In this document: piece by piece, positions 8,598 through 15,634 of the stretch
Layout of the letters: the number at the start of each line of letters is the position of its first letter
Numbering within the stretch: the first letter of the stretch is position 1
Program-made: the position numbers and the translations under genes
Origin: Bog-756 sp963725395
GTDB taxonomy: Bacteria > Actinomycetota > Acidimicrobiia > Acidimicrobiales > RAAP-2
Length of the DNA stretch: 64,000 bases
Assembly (NCBI GenBank): GCA_963725395.1
Contig: CAVRYH010000002.1
Location: forward strand, 186,001-250,000
Direction of reading: 5' to 3'
Notes under the pieces: model-generated
Databases searched by the model: none
The model's input: the letters and a program-made list of their open reading frames with translations, nothing else
Told to the model about the DNA's origin: nothing

Positions 8598-10403
8598 ATG
8601 GACCATGACAACAGTGACGAGGGCCTGCCGATCGAAGAGCTGCGCCAACGGTACCGGCGGGAACAGCAGAAGCGCCTGCGGCCCGATGGCATGGCCCAGT
8701 GGCGGGAGCTGAAGGACCAGTTCGAGGAGTTGGACCGGGACCCATTCGTCGAACCGGGTTTCACCCGTGAGCCGGTGGTCGAGGAGACGACGGTCGTGAT
8801 CGTGGGTGGCGGCTTTGCCGGAATGCTCACGGCGATCCACCTCGGAAAGCACGGGATCACCGACATCCGGATCGTCGAGAAAGCGGGCGACTTCGGCGGC
8901 ACCTGGTACTGGAACCGGTACCCGGGCTGCATGTGCGATGTGGAGTCCTACACGTACCTCCCGCTCCTCGAGGAGACCGGATTCATGCCGTCCGAGCGCT
9001 ACGCCAGTGCAACGGAGATCTTCGAGTACTCCAAGCTGCTGGCCCGCACGTTCGATCTGTATCCCCATGCCCTCTTTCAGACCGACGTGACCGGTGCCGA
9101 GTGGGACGAGAAGACTCGGCGCTGGCAGGTCACCACCAGCCGCGCCGACCGGCTCTCGGCGCGTTACCTGGTGTTGGCGGGCGGCATCCTCCACAAGGCC
9201 AAGCTGCCAGGGATCCCCGGGATCGAGGACTTCGGGGGCAAGGCCTTCCACACCAGCCGCTGGGACTACTCCTACACCGGCGGGAGCCCCACCGAGCCGA
9301 TGGACAGACTGGCCGACACACGCGTCGGCATCATCGGGACCGGGGCCACCGCCGTGCAGGTGGTGCCTCAGATCGCCCGGGTGGCAAAGGAGCTCTACGT
9401 CTTCCAACGCACTCCGGGGGCGGTCGGCGTCCGCAACCAGCAACCCACCGACGTCGAGTGGTTCCAGAGCCTGGAACCCGGTTGGCAGAGGGAACGGATC
9501 GTCAACTTCACCCAGGCGGTGACCGGGGCCCAGCCCGACGTGGACCTGGTGCACGACGGCTGGACCGAAGTGATGTGGGTCGACACCCAGGGTGCTCCGG
9601 AATCAGAGGAGGAGGCCGAGGCCCTCGAGCGCTCCGACTTCGAGACCATGGAGGCCATTCGGCGGCGGGTCGACGAGATCGTGGAGGACCCCCGGACGGC
9701 AGAGAAGCTGAAGCCGTACTGGGGAAAGCACTGCAAGCGGATCTGCTTCCACGACGACTACCTGCCGGCGTTCAACCTGCCCAACGTGCACCTGGTGGAT
9801 ACCGACGGGCGAGGGGTCGACGCCATCACCTCCCGCGGACCCGTGGTGAACGGTGTGGAGTACCCGGTGGATCTGCTCATCTACGCCTCCGGCTTCGAGG
9901 TCACGACAGATCTGCACCAGCGACTCGGTTTCGATCCGAAGGGCCGCGGCGGCGTCACGCTCTCGGAGCGGTGGGCCAAGGGAGCCCACACACTGCACGG
10001 GGTGCTGGCCAGTGGGTTCCCCAACCTCCTCCTCATCAGTCTCGTCCAAGGTGGGTTCGGCACCAATTTCTCTCACCTGCTCTCCGAGTCGGCCAAGCAC
10101 GTGGCCCACATCGTGGAGGCCTGTGTCGACCAGGGGATCGTCGTCATCGAGCCCGAGGAGGCCGCTGAGGACGAGTGGCTCTCGGTGCTCCACCGCACTG
10201 GGGCCGCTAACGCCCGCTACTTCCAGAGCTGCACGCCCAGCTTCTACAACAGCGAGCAGCAGGCGATCGACGCCCGGGCGGCCCGGAATCTCACCTATTC
10301 AGGGAGTCTCCTCGACTATGTCGGCTACCTGGAACGCTGGCGCCGGGACCCGGACTTCGCGGGCGTCAAGGTGATACGGGCGGAAGCTGTCGAGCACGGG
10401 TAG
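8598..10403 (+). CDS. type I Baeyer-Villiger / flavin-containing monooxygenase
   Basis: The 601-residue enzyme is predicted to insert an oxygen atom next to a ketone or to oxygenate a heteroatom, using FAD, NADPH and O2. Residues 70-75 (GGGFAG) are the FAD Rossmann motif, followed by FGGTWYWNRYPGCMCDVES, typical of the phenylacetone/steroid monooxygenase group of about 600 residues. The fingerprint FxGxxxHxxxW is complete at residues 212-222 (FGGKAFHTSRW). The second Rossmann motif, GTGATA near 247, binds NADPH. The ATG at 8598 has GAGGA 12 bases upstream, and an in-frame ATG at 8586 is the alternative. The substrate is unknown: steroids, cyclic ketones and aryl ketones are all handled by relatives. 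The gene ends 33 bases before the insertion sequence. Confidence 0.9.
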   Translation: MDHDNSDEGLPIEELRQRYRREQQKRLRPDGMAQWRELKDQFEELDRDPFVEPGFTREPVVEETTVVIVGGGFAGMLTAIHLGKHGITDIRIVEKAGDFGGTWYWNRYPGCMCDVESYTYLPLLEETGFMPSERYASATEIFEYSKLLARTFDLYPHALFQTDVTGAEWDEKTRRWQVTTSRADRLSARYLVLAGGILHKAKLPGIPGIEDFGGKAFHTSRWDYSYTGGSPTEPMDRLADTRVGIIGTGATAVQVVPQIARVAKELYVFQRTPGAVGVRNQQPTDVEWFQSLEPGWQRERIVNFTQAVTGAQPDVDLVHDGWTEVMWVDTQGAPESEEEAEALERSDFETMEAIRRRVDEIVEDPRTAEKLKPYWGKHCKRICFHDDYLPAFNLPNVHLVDTDGRGVDAITSRGPVVNGVEYPVDLLIYASGFEVTTDLHQRLGFDPKGRGGVTLSERWAKGAHTLHGVLASGFPNLLLISLVQGGFGTNFSHLLSESAKHVAHIVEACVDQGIVVIEPEEAAEDEWLSVLHRTGAANARYFQSCTPSFYNSEQQAIDARAARNLTYSGSLLDYVGYLERWRRDPDFAGVKVIRAEAVEHG

Positions 10404-10436
10404 GCCGCGGCGGTGTCGACCCAGGATGTTGACCCG

Positions 10437-10461
10437 TGTTGAGGCCCCGGTTCGTTGGACA
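10437..10461. repeat. left terminal inverted repeat of the IS3-family element
   Basis: The end lies downstream of orfB. It begins with TG and contains CCCCGG followed by the core GTTGGACA, which is shared with the other end in opposite orientation. The duplicated CCCG lies immediately outside at 10433-10436. Confidence 0.75.
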
Positions 10462-10474
10462 GATTCCCTGACTA

Positions 10475-11341
10475 TCACGCGGCAACCTGAGCTGTCGCTT
10501 CGTTGAACGCCTCTCGTGGTGTCCGGTGGCCCAGGCGTTCGATGAGCCACTCGTCGTTGTAGGTCTGGATGAAGGTGGCGACTCCTTGGCGGAGGTCGTC
10601 CGTGTCCTCGAAGAGCCGAGACCAGAGGCACTGCTCCTTGATGGTCCGCATGAAGCGTTCGGCCACGCCGTTGCCCTGGGGCTCGCCGACGAAGGCAGCA
10701 TCGTCCTCGATGCCCAGCCAGTTGAGCGAGCCCTGGAAGTGGTGGGCGCGGTATTGGCTGCCCCAGTCGTGGCGCAGCTTGATGCCCCGGGCCACATCGG
10801 GTCTGAGCTGGCCGAAGCGATCGATCACGGCGTCGTAGACGGGCTGGAGAGCGGCGAAGCGATTCCCCACCTTGGCCACGTGGGCCCAGGCTTCGTTGGT
10901 GTAGTGGTCGAGGAGGGCGAAGACCCAGACCCAACCGTCGTTCCTGGTCCAGGCCATGGTGGCATCCGTCCCCCAGCGGACATTGGGGGCATCGGTGATG
11001 ATCCGGCCGTCATGAACCCGAGGCCGCCGCCGTCTGGCCACCCGCTGGGGGGCGAGCAGGGCGGCCTTCCGCATCAGCCGCAGCACCCGGTTCTTGCCCA
11101 CATGGAGCTGGTGTTCACGACGCAGGTGGGCCCGGACCTTGCGGTGACCCTCGCCGGAGAACGAGCTGGTGGTGATCACCTGTCGGATCCGCTCGGTGAG
11201 GACTTCGTCTGAGACCTCGGTCTTCGGACCTGGCCGACATCCGAGGGCATCCCCTCGGGACCGGCGGTGATAGATCGTCGACCGGGGAGCCCCGGTAACC
11301 CGACAGACGGTGGCCAGGGGAATCGCCATCTCCCCACTCAC
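10475..11341 (-). CDS. IS3-family transposase OrfB (DDE catalytic subunit)
   Basis: OrfB (288 residues) carries the catalytic domain of the transposase. The N-terminal HTH_21-like part (FSGEGHRKVRAHLRR) precedes the integrase core. The acidic residues of the DDE triad are seen in WGTDATMAW, RHDWGSQYRAHHF and EPQGNGVAERFMRTIKEQ, and the C-terminal part HRTPREAFN is typical. Its GTG start overlaps the orfA stop as GTGA, and its frame is -1 relative to orfA. That frame stays open upstream to an A6G5 run at 11371-11381 (plus-strand C5T6), the kind of slippery site where IS3 elements make an OrfAB fusion. The heptamer is not in the perfect A-AAA-AAG register, so translational coupling through GTGA is also possible. 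Confidence 0.92.
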   Translation of the reverse strand: MSGEMAIPLATVCRVTGAPRSTIYHRRSRGDALGCRPGPKTEVSDEVLTERIRQVITTSSFSGEGHRKVRAHLRREHQLHVGKNRVLRLMRKAALLAPQRVARRRRPRVHDGRIITDAPNVRWGTDATMAWTRNDGWVWVFALLDHYTNEAWAHVAKVGNRFAALQPVYDAVIDRFGQLRPDVARGIKLRHDWGSQYRAHHFQGSLNWLGIEDDAAFVGEPQGNGVAERFMRTIKEQCLWSRLFEDTDDLRQGVATFIQTYNDEWLIERLGHRTPREAFNEATAQVAA

Positions 11342-11685
11342 CTCGGCCGCTTCTGCGGCGGCATCTGGAGCCCCCTTTTTTCGGCCACCTTCTTCCAGAT
11401 CTCGTTCTCCATGGTCAGCTCGCCGATTTTGCGCTCGGCGTCTCGGAGTCTTCGATCCTCCTCGGTGGTGGCCCGCTTGCCCTTCAGGCCCTCCTTGCCG
11501 GCGTCGAGGAACTCATCTCGCCAGGCAGCAAGCCGGTGGGCCTCCACCCCGACCTCCCGGCTGACCTCCTCGAGCTTCTCCCCTCGCAGCAGGCGGAGGA
11601 CCACATCCAGCTTCTTGCTCGCTGACCACCGATTGTTCGACCGGGCGTCAGCCGTTCCCTCGTCGTTCACCGTCATGAGAGCCAT
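11338..11685 (-). CDS. IS3-family transposase OrfA (HTH subunit)
   Basis: OrfA is a 115-residue DNA-binding protein that recognises the ends of the element. It has the transposase_8 helix-turn-helix (SASKKLDVVLRLLRGEKLEEV, then VEAHRLAAWRDEFL) followed by a leucine-zipper-like stretch (EEDRRLRDAERKIGELTMENEIWKK). It ends just after the A6G5 run where a shift into orfB could occur. The ATG at 11685 gives MALMTVNDE; a second ATG four codons in is possible. Confidence 0.9.
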   Translation of the reverse strand: MALMTVNDEGTADARSNNRWSASKKLDVVLRLLRGEKLEEVSREVGVEAHRLAAWRDEFLDAGKEGLKGKRATTEEDRRLRDAERKIGELTMENEIWKKVAEKRGLQMPPQKRPR

Positions 11686-11705
11686 CTTGGCTCCTCTCTA
11701 TTCGG

Positions 11706-11731
11706 TGTCCAACTTTCCCGGGTGCGCGCCA
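11706..11731. repeat. right terminal inverted repeat of the IS3-family element
   Basis: The end lies upstream of orfA. On the minus strand it begins TGGCGCGCACCCGGG and reaches GTTGGACA. The second copy of CCCG is at 11732-11735. Confidence 0.72.
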
Positions 11732-11925
11732 CCCGGCGCACGACACGGCGGGTCGGAGGTTCTCGGTTCCCCCAATTGGATCTCCGTCGCCCGATGTGCG
11801 TGTCCGCCTCGGTCGCAGACATTCCTGAGCGATCGGACGTCCCTGAGTGATCAGGGCGCCTTGGGTCAGAGACAGTGGACGGCGATGGGAGAGGGATTGC
11901 TCTCACCCGTTAGGCGGAGGTGTTC

Positions 11926-12290
11926 ATGGGTTACCAACTGGCGACTCGGCTCGCACTCTGTGGCGTTCTTGGCGGATCGTCCCTGGCGATCGGGCCTGTT
12001 CCCGGGGTCAGGCGTTCGCCGGTACAACCAGACCAACGGTCGCGACGTGCACCACCTTGTCCGGGGACGTCGTGGGTGGAGCGATCTATTCCGGCTGCAC
12101 CGACACGCAGGCCACCGGTGGAGGCGGCACCACCGTTGCCGGGTCGATTTCCACCACCTGGAATACGGGCTTGACGAGCATCTTCACCGTGCCCAGCGCC
12201 AAAGAGCTCCTTGGCAAGAAGGACAAGTGCACTGCCCTGCGGGAGACACCAATGCCTTACGAGCGATTTCAGCTGACTACGAAGTGCTCG
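11926..12290 (+). pseudogene. remnant of a small secreted protein gene
   Basis: An ATG at 11926 opens what looks like a signal peptide (GYQLATRLALCGVLGGSSLA). The frame is then lost near 12000. In a second frame the text continues as a plausible mature protein with paired cysteines: TVATCTTLSGDVVGGAIYSG, CTDTQATGGGGTT, then WNTGLTSIFTVPSAKEL. In a third frame from about 12235 it may continue as CPAGDTNALRAISADY. Glycine/threonine-rich secreted proteins of this kind are common and uncharacterised in actinobacteria. At least two frameshifts, and no intact copy in the window, suggest decay. The insertion sequence ends about 190 bases upstream. The 3' end is unclear because it runs into the convergent Fic gene. 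Confidence 0.5.
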
Positions 12291-12865
12291 AGCGGGGCAA
12301 CATCGCCATTGTCCGCCTCACGGAGGGCGACAAGGTACCGCCGCCGGGTTCCCTCGACGTCACCCCGGCCGCCAACTGCCCCCCACGTGAACGGCGGCTG
12401 TTTCAGTGCCTCCATCAGGTAGTCAGCAGCCTGACGACCATGCCGTCCGTTGCCGTTGGGAAACGGGTGGATGGACACGAGGCAGTGGTGAAACCGGACG
12501 GCGACGCACAGAGGCTCCTCGTGCTCGGCCCAGATCTTGGTGTCCTCCACAAGGTCTCGAACGCCAACGGCAATCCGGGCAGGATCGATGCCGATCGATG
12601 TCTCGAGCCGCCGATAGGAGCCGGCCCAAGTCCAGACATCGCCGAACATCGCGCGGTGAAGATCGCGCAGATATTTGTCGTCCAGGAGCGCTTGCAACGT
12701 CGGATGTCGCCTGCCATGACGGGCCCTCAGGATGTTCTCCTGTTCGGCCTCATTCAGTTCGCTACGGGTGGTGATGTAGGTCAGCTCCAACCCCTCGCGG
12801 TCATCGCCATCGAGTGGGGTGTGGCCGTCACCGAGCGGAAGCAGTGGATCGCCAGGGGTGGTCAT
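12269..12865 (-). CDS. Fic-domain protein, 'mobile mystery protein B' type
   Basis: Fic proteins usually transfer AMP or another phosphate-containing group from a nucleotide onto a target protein. This 198-residue protein has the core motif HPFPNGNGRHGR at residues 133-144, where H133 would be the catalytic base, and an upstream flap region around WAGSYRRLETSIGID. The N-terminal pattern (GDGHTPLDGDDREGL, then ITTRSELNEAEQENILRA) is that of mobile mystery protein B, a Fic subgroup found with an HTH partner on mobile DNA. The ATG at 12865 overlaps the stop of that partner (ATGA), so the two are translationally coupled. A toxin role is possible by analogy with other Fic modules but is not shown by the sequence. 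Confidence 0.88.
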   Translation of the reverse strand: MTTPGDPLLPLGDGHTPLDGDDREGLELTYITTRSELNEAEQENILRARHGRRHPTLQALLDDKYLRDLHRAMFGDVWTWAGSYRRLETSIGIDPARIAVGVRDLVEDTKIWAEHEEPLCVAVRFHHCLVSIHPFPNGNGRHGRQAADYLMEALKQPPFTWGAVGGRGDVEGTRRRYLVALREADNGDVAPLEHFVVS

Positions 12866-13329
12866 CGAGGAGCCGGGGCATTGGGCTGCTCCCACAAGTG
12901 GCGCTCGTCGACGAATCGCTCGGCCATCTCCTTCACCAGGGAGTCGAGCACACCGGGCTCAGGAACCTGATCCTCGAGGGCCATGGTGTGGGTGACGGCA
13001 TCGACCTCGGCCTGCGCCCGCAGGCGAGCCTGGCGTTGAACCATCTCCTCCAGTGGCTCGTTTGGCACAAAGACGTAGCGAACCCGGCAGTTGAGCGCCT
13101 GGGCTGCGCGCTCCAGGGTGTCGAGGCGGATGGAGCCGAGCTCCTCGGACCGTTCGATCTGGCTGACCCGGGACTGGGTGAGCCCCATGCGTTGGCCGAG
13201 CTCGGCCGTGGTCATGCCCAAGGCCTCCCTTATGGCCCGGACCCAGCCGCGGGGCGGCCTCTGACCAAGGTCGAGGCCAACGAGTCGCTGGTCCAGATGC
13301 CTTCTCGCGGTACGACGGGGGCTCTTCAT
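12862..13329 (-). CDS. XRE-family regulator, 'mobile mystery protein A' type, partner of the Fic protein
   Basis: The product is a 155-residue DNA-binding protein. RRTARRHLDQRL and PPRGWVRAIREALGM open it, a helix-turn-helix follows (TTAELGQRMGLTQSRVSQIE), and then come SIRLDTLERAAQALNCRVRY and a charged C-terminal half ending VSxTMALE-like (VTHTMALEDQ). This order matches mobile mystery protein A. It precedes and overlaps the Fic gene. GAGGAG lies six bases before the ATG. The region upstream is AT-rich and full of TAGTA/TACTA repeats, so self-repression like that of antitoxins is likely. Whether it also neutralises the Fic protein is unknown. Confidence 0.85.
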   Translation of the reverse strand: MKSPRRTARRHLDQRLVGLDLGQRPPRGWVRAIREALGMTTAELGQRMGLTQSRVSQIERSEELGSIRLDTLERAAQALNCRVRYVFVPNEPLEEMVQRQARLRAQAEVDAVTHTMALEDQVPEPGVLDSLVKEMAERFVDERHLWEQPNAPAPR

Positions 13330-13340
13330 CCCGGCTCCTC

Positions 13341-13418
13341 AGTAGTAGTATTTGCTACTTAGACTGTCCTTAGAGTAGTACTAAAAACTACTAGATATCC
13401 AGTAATCTAAGTAGTCAA
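13341..13418 (-). promoter_or_regulatory. AT-rich promoter/operator region of the XRE-Fic pair
   Basis: This is the least GC-rich stretch of the window. AGTAGT at 13374-13379 and ACTACT at 13387-13392 form an inverted repeat with a 7-base spacer. CTACTTAGA at 13355-13363 is the exact reverse complement of TCTAAGTAG at 13406-13414. Further AGTAGTAGTA sits next to the ribosome binding site. On the minus strand TTGACT (13413-13418) and TATCTA (13392-13397) could be -35 and -10 elements, though their 15-base spacing is short. Binding by the XRE protein is inferred from position. Confidence 0.5.
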
Positions 13419-13494
13419 TCGTACTTGGAATGCACGAGTGAACGGGCGAACTGATGAGGTGGATTCGAAAATGTAGTCACGAACGGAAGTCAAG

Positions 13495-13508
13495 CCAATA
13501 GCTATTGG
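13495..13508. repeat. perfect 14-bp palindrome CCAATAGCTATTGG
   Basis: A perfect palindrome lies about 30 bases downstream of the tRNA-Lys 3' end and upstream of the XRE-Fic promoter. It could be a protein-binding site or part of a recombination or transcription-end signal. Nothing else decides between these. Confidence 0.4.
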
Positions 13509-13538
13509 ACAGAACGTGCCTCTGAACTGGGATTTCAG

Positions 13539-13611
13539 TGGGCCGTGCGAGTCTCGATCTCGCCACCTTGGGATTAAAAGTCCCCTGCTCTACCGGATGA
13601 GCTAACGGCCC
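13539..13611 (-). tRNA. tRNA-Lys (anticodon TTT)
   Basis: The minus strand folds as a cloverleaf of 73 bases. The acceptor GGGCCGT pairs with ACGGCCC with discriminator A, the D stem is GCTC/GAGC, the anticodon loop is CTTTTAA with anticodon TTT, and the T stem is GCGAG/CTCGC. The first anticodon-stem pair is a G-A mismatch and the T loop reads ATCGAGA, both slightly unusual. CCA is not encoded. The 3' end faces the accessory region with the Fic pair and the insertion sequence, the usual orientation for islands inserted at tRNA genes. No integrase gene or second copy of the tRNA end was seen. Confidence 0.93.
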
Positions 13612-13751
13612 GCCGTGGAGCGTATCGGCTCTGTTTCCCCCGCTTCGACGGCCACTGCAGTCCGTCGGGCATGCGGTGCCCCGGACCCGGAAGGACGGCT
13701 TACCGGCGATGGTGCTCGGTGCGTGGCCGGCCGGACGTTGAATTGGCACCT

Positions 13752-14537
13752 ATGGAGCGATCTTCCCACCCCGAACTCGACAACCCCGTTTGGTGGGCGC
13801 TGACCGGAACCCAGCGCCACCTGGGCACGACCGGGCCGTTCGCCGCCCGGTTCGACCCGGAGGTGTCGCCGTTCGGGGCACTGTCCGACGAGCCGACGGA
13901 GGCCCACTGGGAGGATCTGTCGACGCTCGCCGGCCCCGGCGGCATGGTGGCGCTGATCAACCCAGAAGGCCGTGACCTTCGCCTGGGAACCGGATGGACC
14001 GTGGAGTGGCAGCTGCGCGGGGTCCAGATGGTGGGCGACCGGGTCGCGTCAGGGCGCGGTCCGTCACCGGGGTCGGACCCCCGGGTCGCATCCGACCCGA
14101 CGCCACAACCCCTGGGCGCCGATGATGTCGCCGACATGCTGGCCCTGGTCGCTGTGGCGCGGCCCGGCCCGTTCCTGGTGCGGACCGTCGAGTTCGGGGG
14201 CTACCTCGGCGTCAGGAGTGAGGGCCGCCTGGTGGCGATGGCGGGCGAGCGGTTGCGGCCCGCCGGCTATGCGGAGGTGAGCGCGGTGGCGACGGCCCCG
14301 TCCCATCGGCGCCAGGGGCTGGCGGGGCGCCTGGTCGGGGCAGTGGCGGCCGCCATCATCGAGCGAGATGAGACGCCGTTCCTCCACGCTGCCGCCACCA
14401 ACACCGACGCCATCCGCCTCTACGAGTCGATGGGTTTCCTCACGCGCCGCCGACCCGAATTCGTCCTGTTGCGGGCGCCCGGCGCCGACGGCCCTTCCCC
14501 TAGCGTTGCCGGCCCTAGGCCCGCGCCCCGGCGATGA
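13752..14537 (+). CDS. GNAT-family N-acetyltransferase
   Basis: The C-terminal half of this 261-residue protein is a GNAT domain. After VRTVEFGGYLGVRSEGRLVA comes the acetyl-CoA-binding motif A, AEVSAVATAPSHRRQGLAGR, in which RRQGLA is the pyrophosphate loop. The last strand region contains FLHAAATNTDAIRLYESMGF. The N-terminal half is a variable substrate domain, as in two-part acetyltransferases of the FR47-like group. The substrate is unknown. The ATG at 13752 is used because upstream in-frame translation is unlike the family. Its 3' end overlaps the end of the convergent beta-propeller gene by 23 bases. Confidence 0.8.
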   Translation: MERSSHPELDNPVWWALTGTQRHLGTTGPFAARFDPEVSPFGALSDEPTEAHWEDLSTLAGPGGMVALINPEGRDLRLGTGWTVEWQLRGVQMVGDRVASGRGPSPGSDPRVASDPTPQPLGADDVADMLALVAVARPGPFLVRTVEFGGYLGVRSEGRLVAMAGERLRPAGYAEVSAVATAPSHRRQGLAGRLVGAVAAAIIERDETPFLHAAATNTDAIRLYESMGFLTRRRPEFVLLRAPGADGPSPSVAGPRPAPRR

Positions 14538-15534
14538 CCACCGCCGCCGGAACTCCACCCACGGTCACGCGACCGATGACCGTCCGAGTGCGCAGATCCA
14601 CGTGCACCAGGGTTCCGTCGAGGCCACTCACCCAGGCGGTGGTGCCACCGGGGGCGATCGCTAGTCCTTCGGCCGGTGTGCCCACGGGTACGGGCGACCC
14701 GGCCGTATCGGTTCGGAGGTCGATGGGGGTCACGGTGTCACCACCGCTGACGTAGGCCGAGGTGGATGCGGGCAGGGCGGCGATGTCCGTCGGATTGCCG
14801 GCCACGGCTATGGCCGCTCCTGGCGCCATCGAGGTCAGGGAGACAGGGGTCACCGAGTCGGTCTGGAAGTCGGTGACCAAGGCCGTCGTACCGCCGGGGG
14901 CGACGAGGACGGCGGTGGGCTCCGCACCGGCCGCAACCGGCGGGCCCACCGTCAGCGAGGGCACCGAGATCGGGTCGACTGTCCCGTCCTCGTAGTTGGC
15001 GACCAGGGCCACTTTGCCGGTCGGCGAGAAGGAGACAGCCACCGGCTGCCGGCCGACGGCGACGGGCCGGCCCGGCCGCAGTGACGGGAGGGAGAGGGGG
15101 GTCACGGTGTCATCGCCGAAGTTGGCGACGAGGGCGAGTGTGCCGCCAGGAGCCACAGCCACGGCATCCGGCTCCAGCCCGACGTCGGCGTGGCCGACGA
15201 CCACGCCCGACGCCACGTCGACCTCGCTGACCGTGTCGTCGCCCTTGTTGGCCACGAGCACGTCCTTCCCGTCGGGGGTCACGGCCAGCGCCGCCGGAAG
15301 GGTTCCGGTCGTGATCGACGGCTGGACCCTCGAGGCCACCGTGTCCACCACCGCGACCTTGTCGCCGGGATTGGGGATTCCGGCCCCCGTGGCCACGTAG
15401 GCCGTCGGGGTCGTGGGCGTGGCCGCCGCCGACCCCGAGCCGCATCCGCTGAAGAGCGCGGCCGGAACTGCGACAGCCAGGACCGCCAGACCGAGGGTAG
15501 TCATCGGGAACGGCACCCGTCGGCGGCTGGGCAT
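14515..15534 (-). CDS. secreted beta-propeller (YncE-like) lipoprotein
   Basis: The product is exported and probably lipid-anchored. The first 35 residues form a signal peptide (MPSRRRVPFPMTTLGLAVLA) ending in a lipobox-like LFSGC. The rest consists of repeated units of about 40 residues with the pattern V-AVAPGGTLALVAN-GDDTV-PLSL, as in YncE/cytochrome D1-type seven-bladed propellers: VTPDGKDVLVANKGDDTVSE, VAPGGTLALVANFGDDTVTP, FSPTGKVALVANYEDGTVDP and later copies. Propellers of this kind bind proteins, DNA or ligands, and no catalytic residues are evident. The ATG at 15534 starts at the signal peptide; the open frame continues upstream without sense. Confidence 0.8.
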   Translation of the reverse strand: MPSRRRVPFPMTTLGLAVLAVAVPAALFSGCGSGSAAATPTTPTAYVATGAGIPNPGDKVAVVDTVASRVQPSITTGTLPAALAVTPDGKDVLVANKGDDTVSEVDVASGVVVGHADVGLEPDAVAVAPGGTLALVANFGDDTVTPLSLPSLRPGRPVAVGRQPVAVSFSPTGKVALVANYEDGTVDPISVPSLTVGPPVAAGAEPTAVLVAPGGTTALVTDFQTDSVTPVSLTSMAPGAAIAVAGNPTDIAALPASTSAYVSGGDTVTPIDLRTDTAGSPVPVGTPAEGLAIAPGGTTAWVSGLDGTLVHVDLRTRTVIGRVTVGGVPAAVVIAGARA

Positions 15535-15634
15535 CCGCTGATGGTAGAGGTTCGGGGCTACAGCAGCGGGCGCGTCGCCCCGCCCCTCCCGAGCAGGCCG
15601 CCCCCGACAGGGAGCGGCGGGTACGCTCGACCCC

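Larger units (their letters stand above)
10437..11731 (-). mobile_element. complete IS3-family insertion sequence, 1295 bp
   Basis: The element carries orfA and orfB of the IS3 type on the minus strand. Its left end starts TGTTGAGGCCCCGG and its right end, read inward on the minus strand, starts TGGCGCGCACCCGGG. Both reach the shared core GTTGGACA after 17-18 bases, so the ends are imperfect inverted repeats beginning with TG, as usual for IS3. The four bases CCCG stand directly outside both ends (10433-10436 and 11732-11735), and with the adjoining A on each side they read ACCCG. This fits the 3-5 bp target duplication of the family. Both genes look intact, so the copy may be active. It inserted between the monooxygenase gene and a broken secreted-protein gene. 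Confidence 0.88.

Noticed and set aside
11267..12970. 567-codon plus-strand frame spanning the IS end and the Fic gene
   Set aside because: It crosses the insertion boundary and lies opposite orfA and the Fic gene; only a short piece near 12,235 may belong to the secreted-protein remnant.
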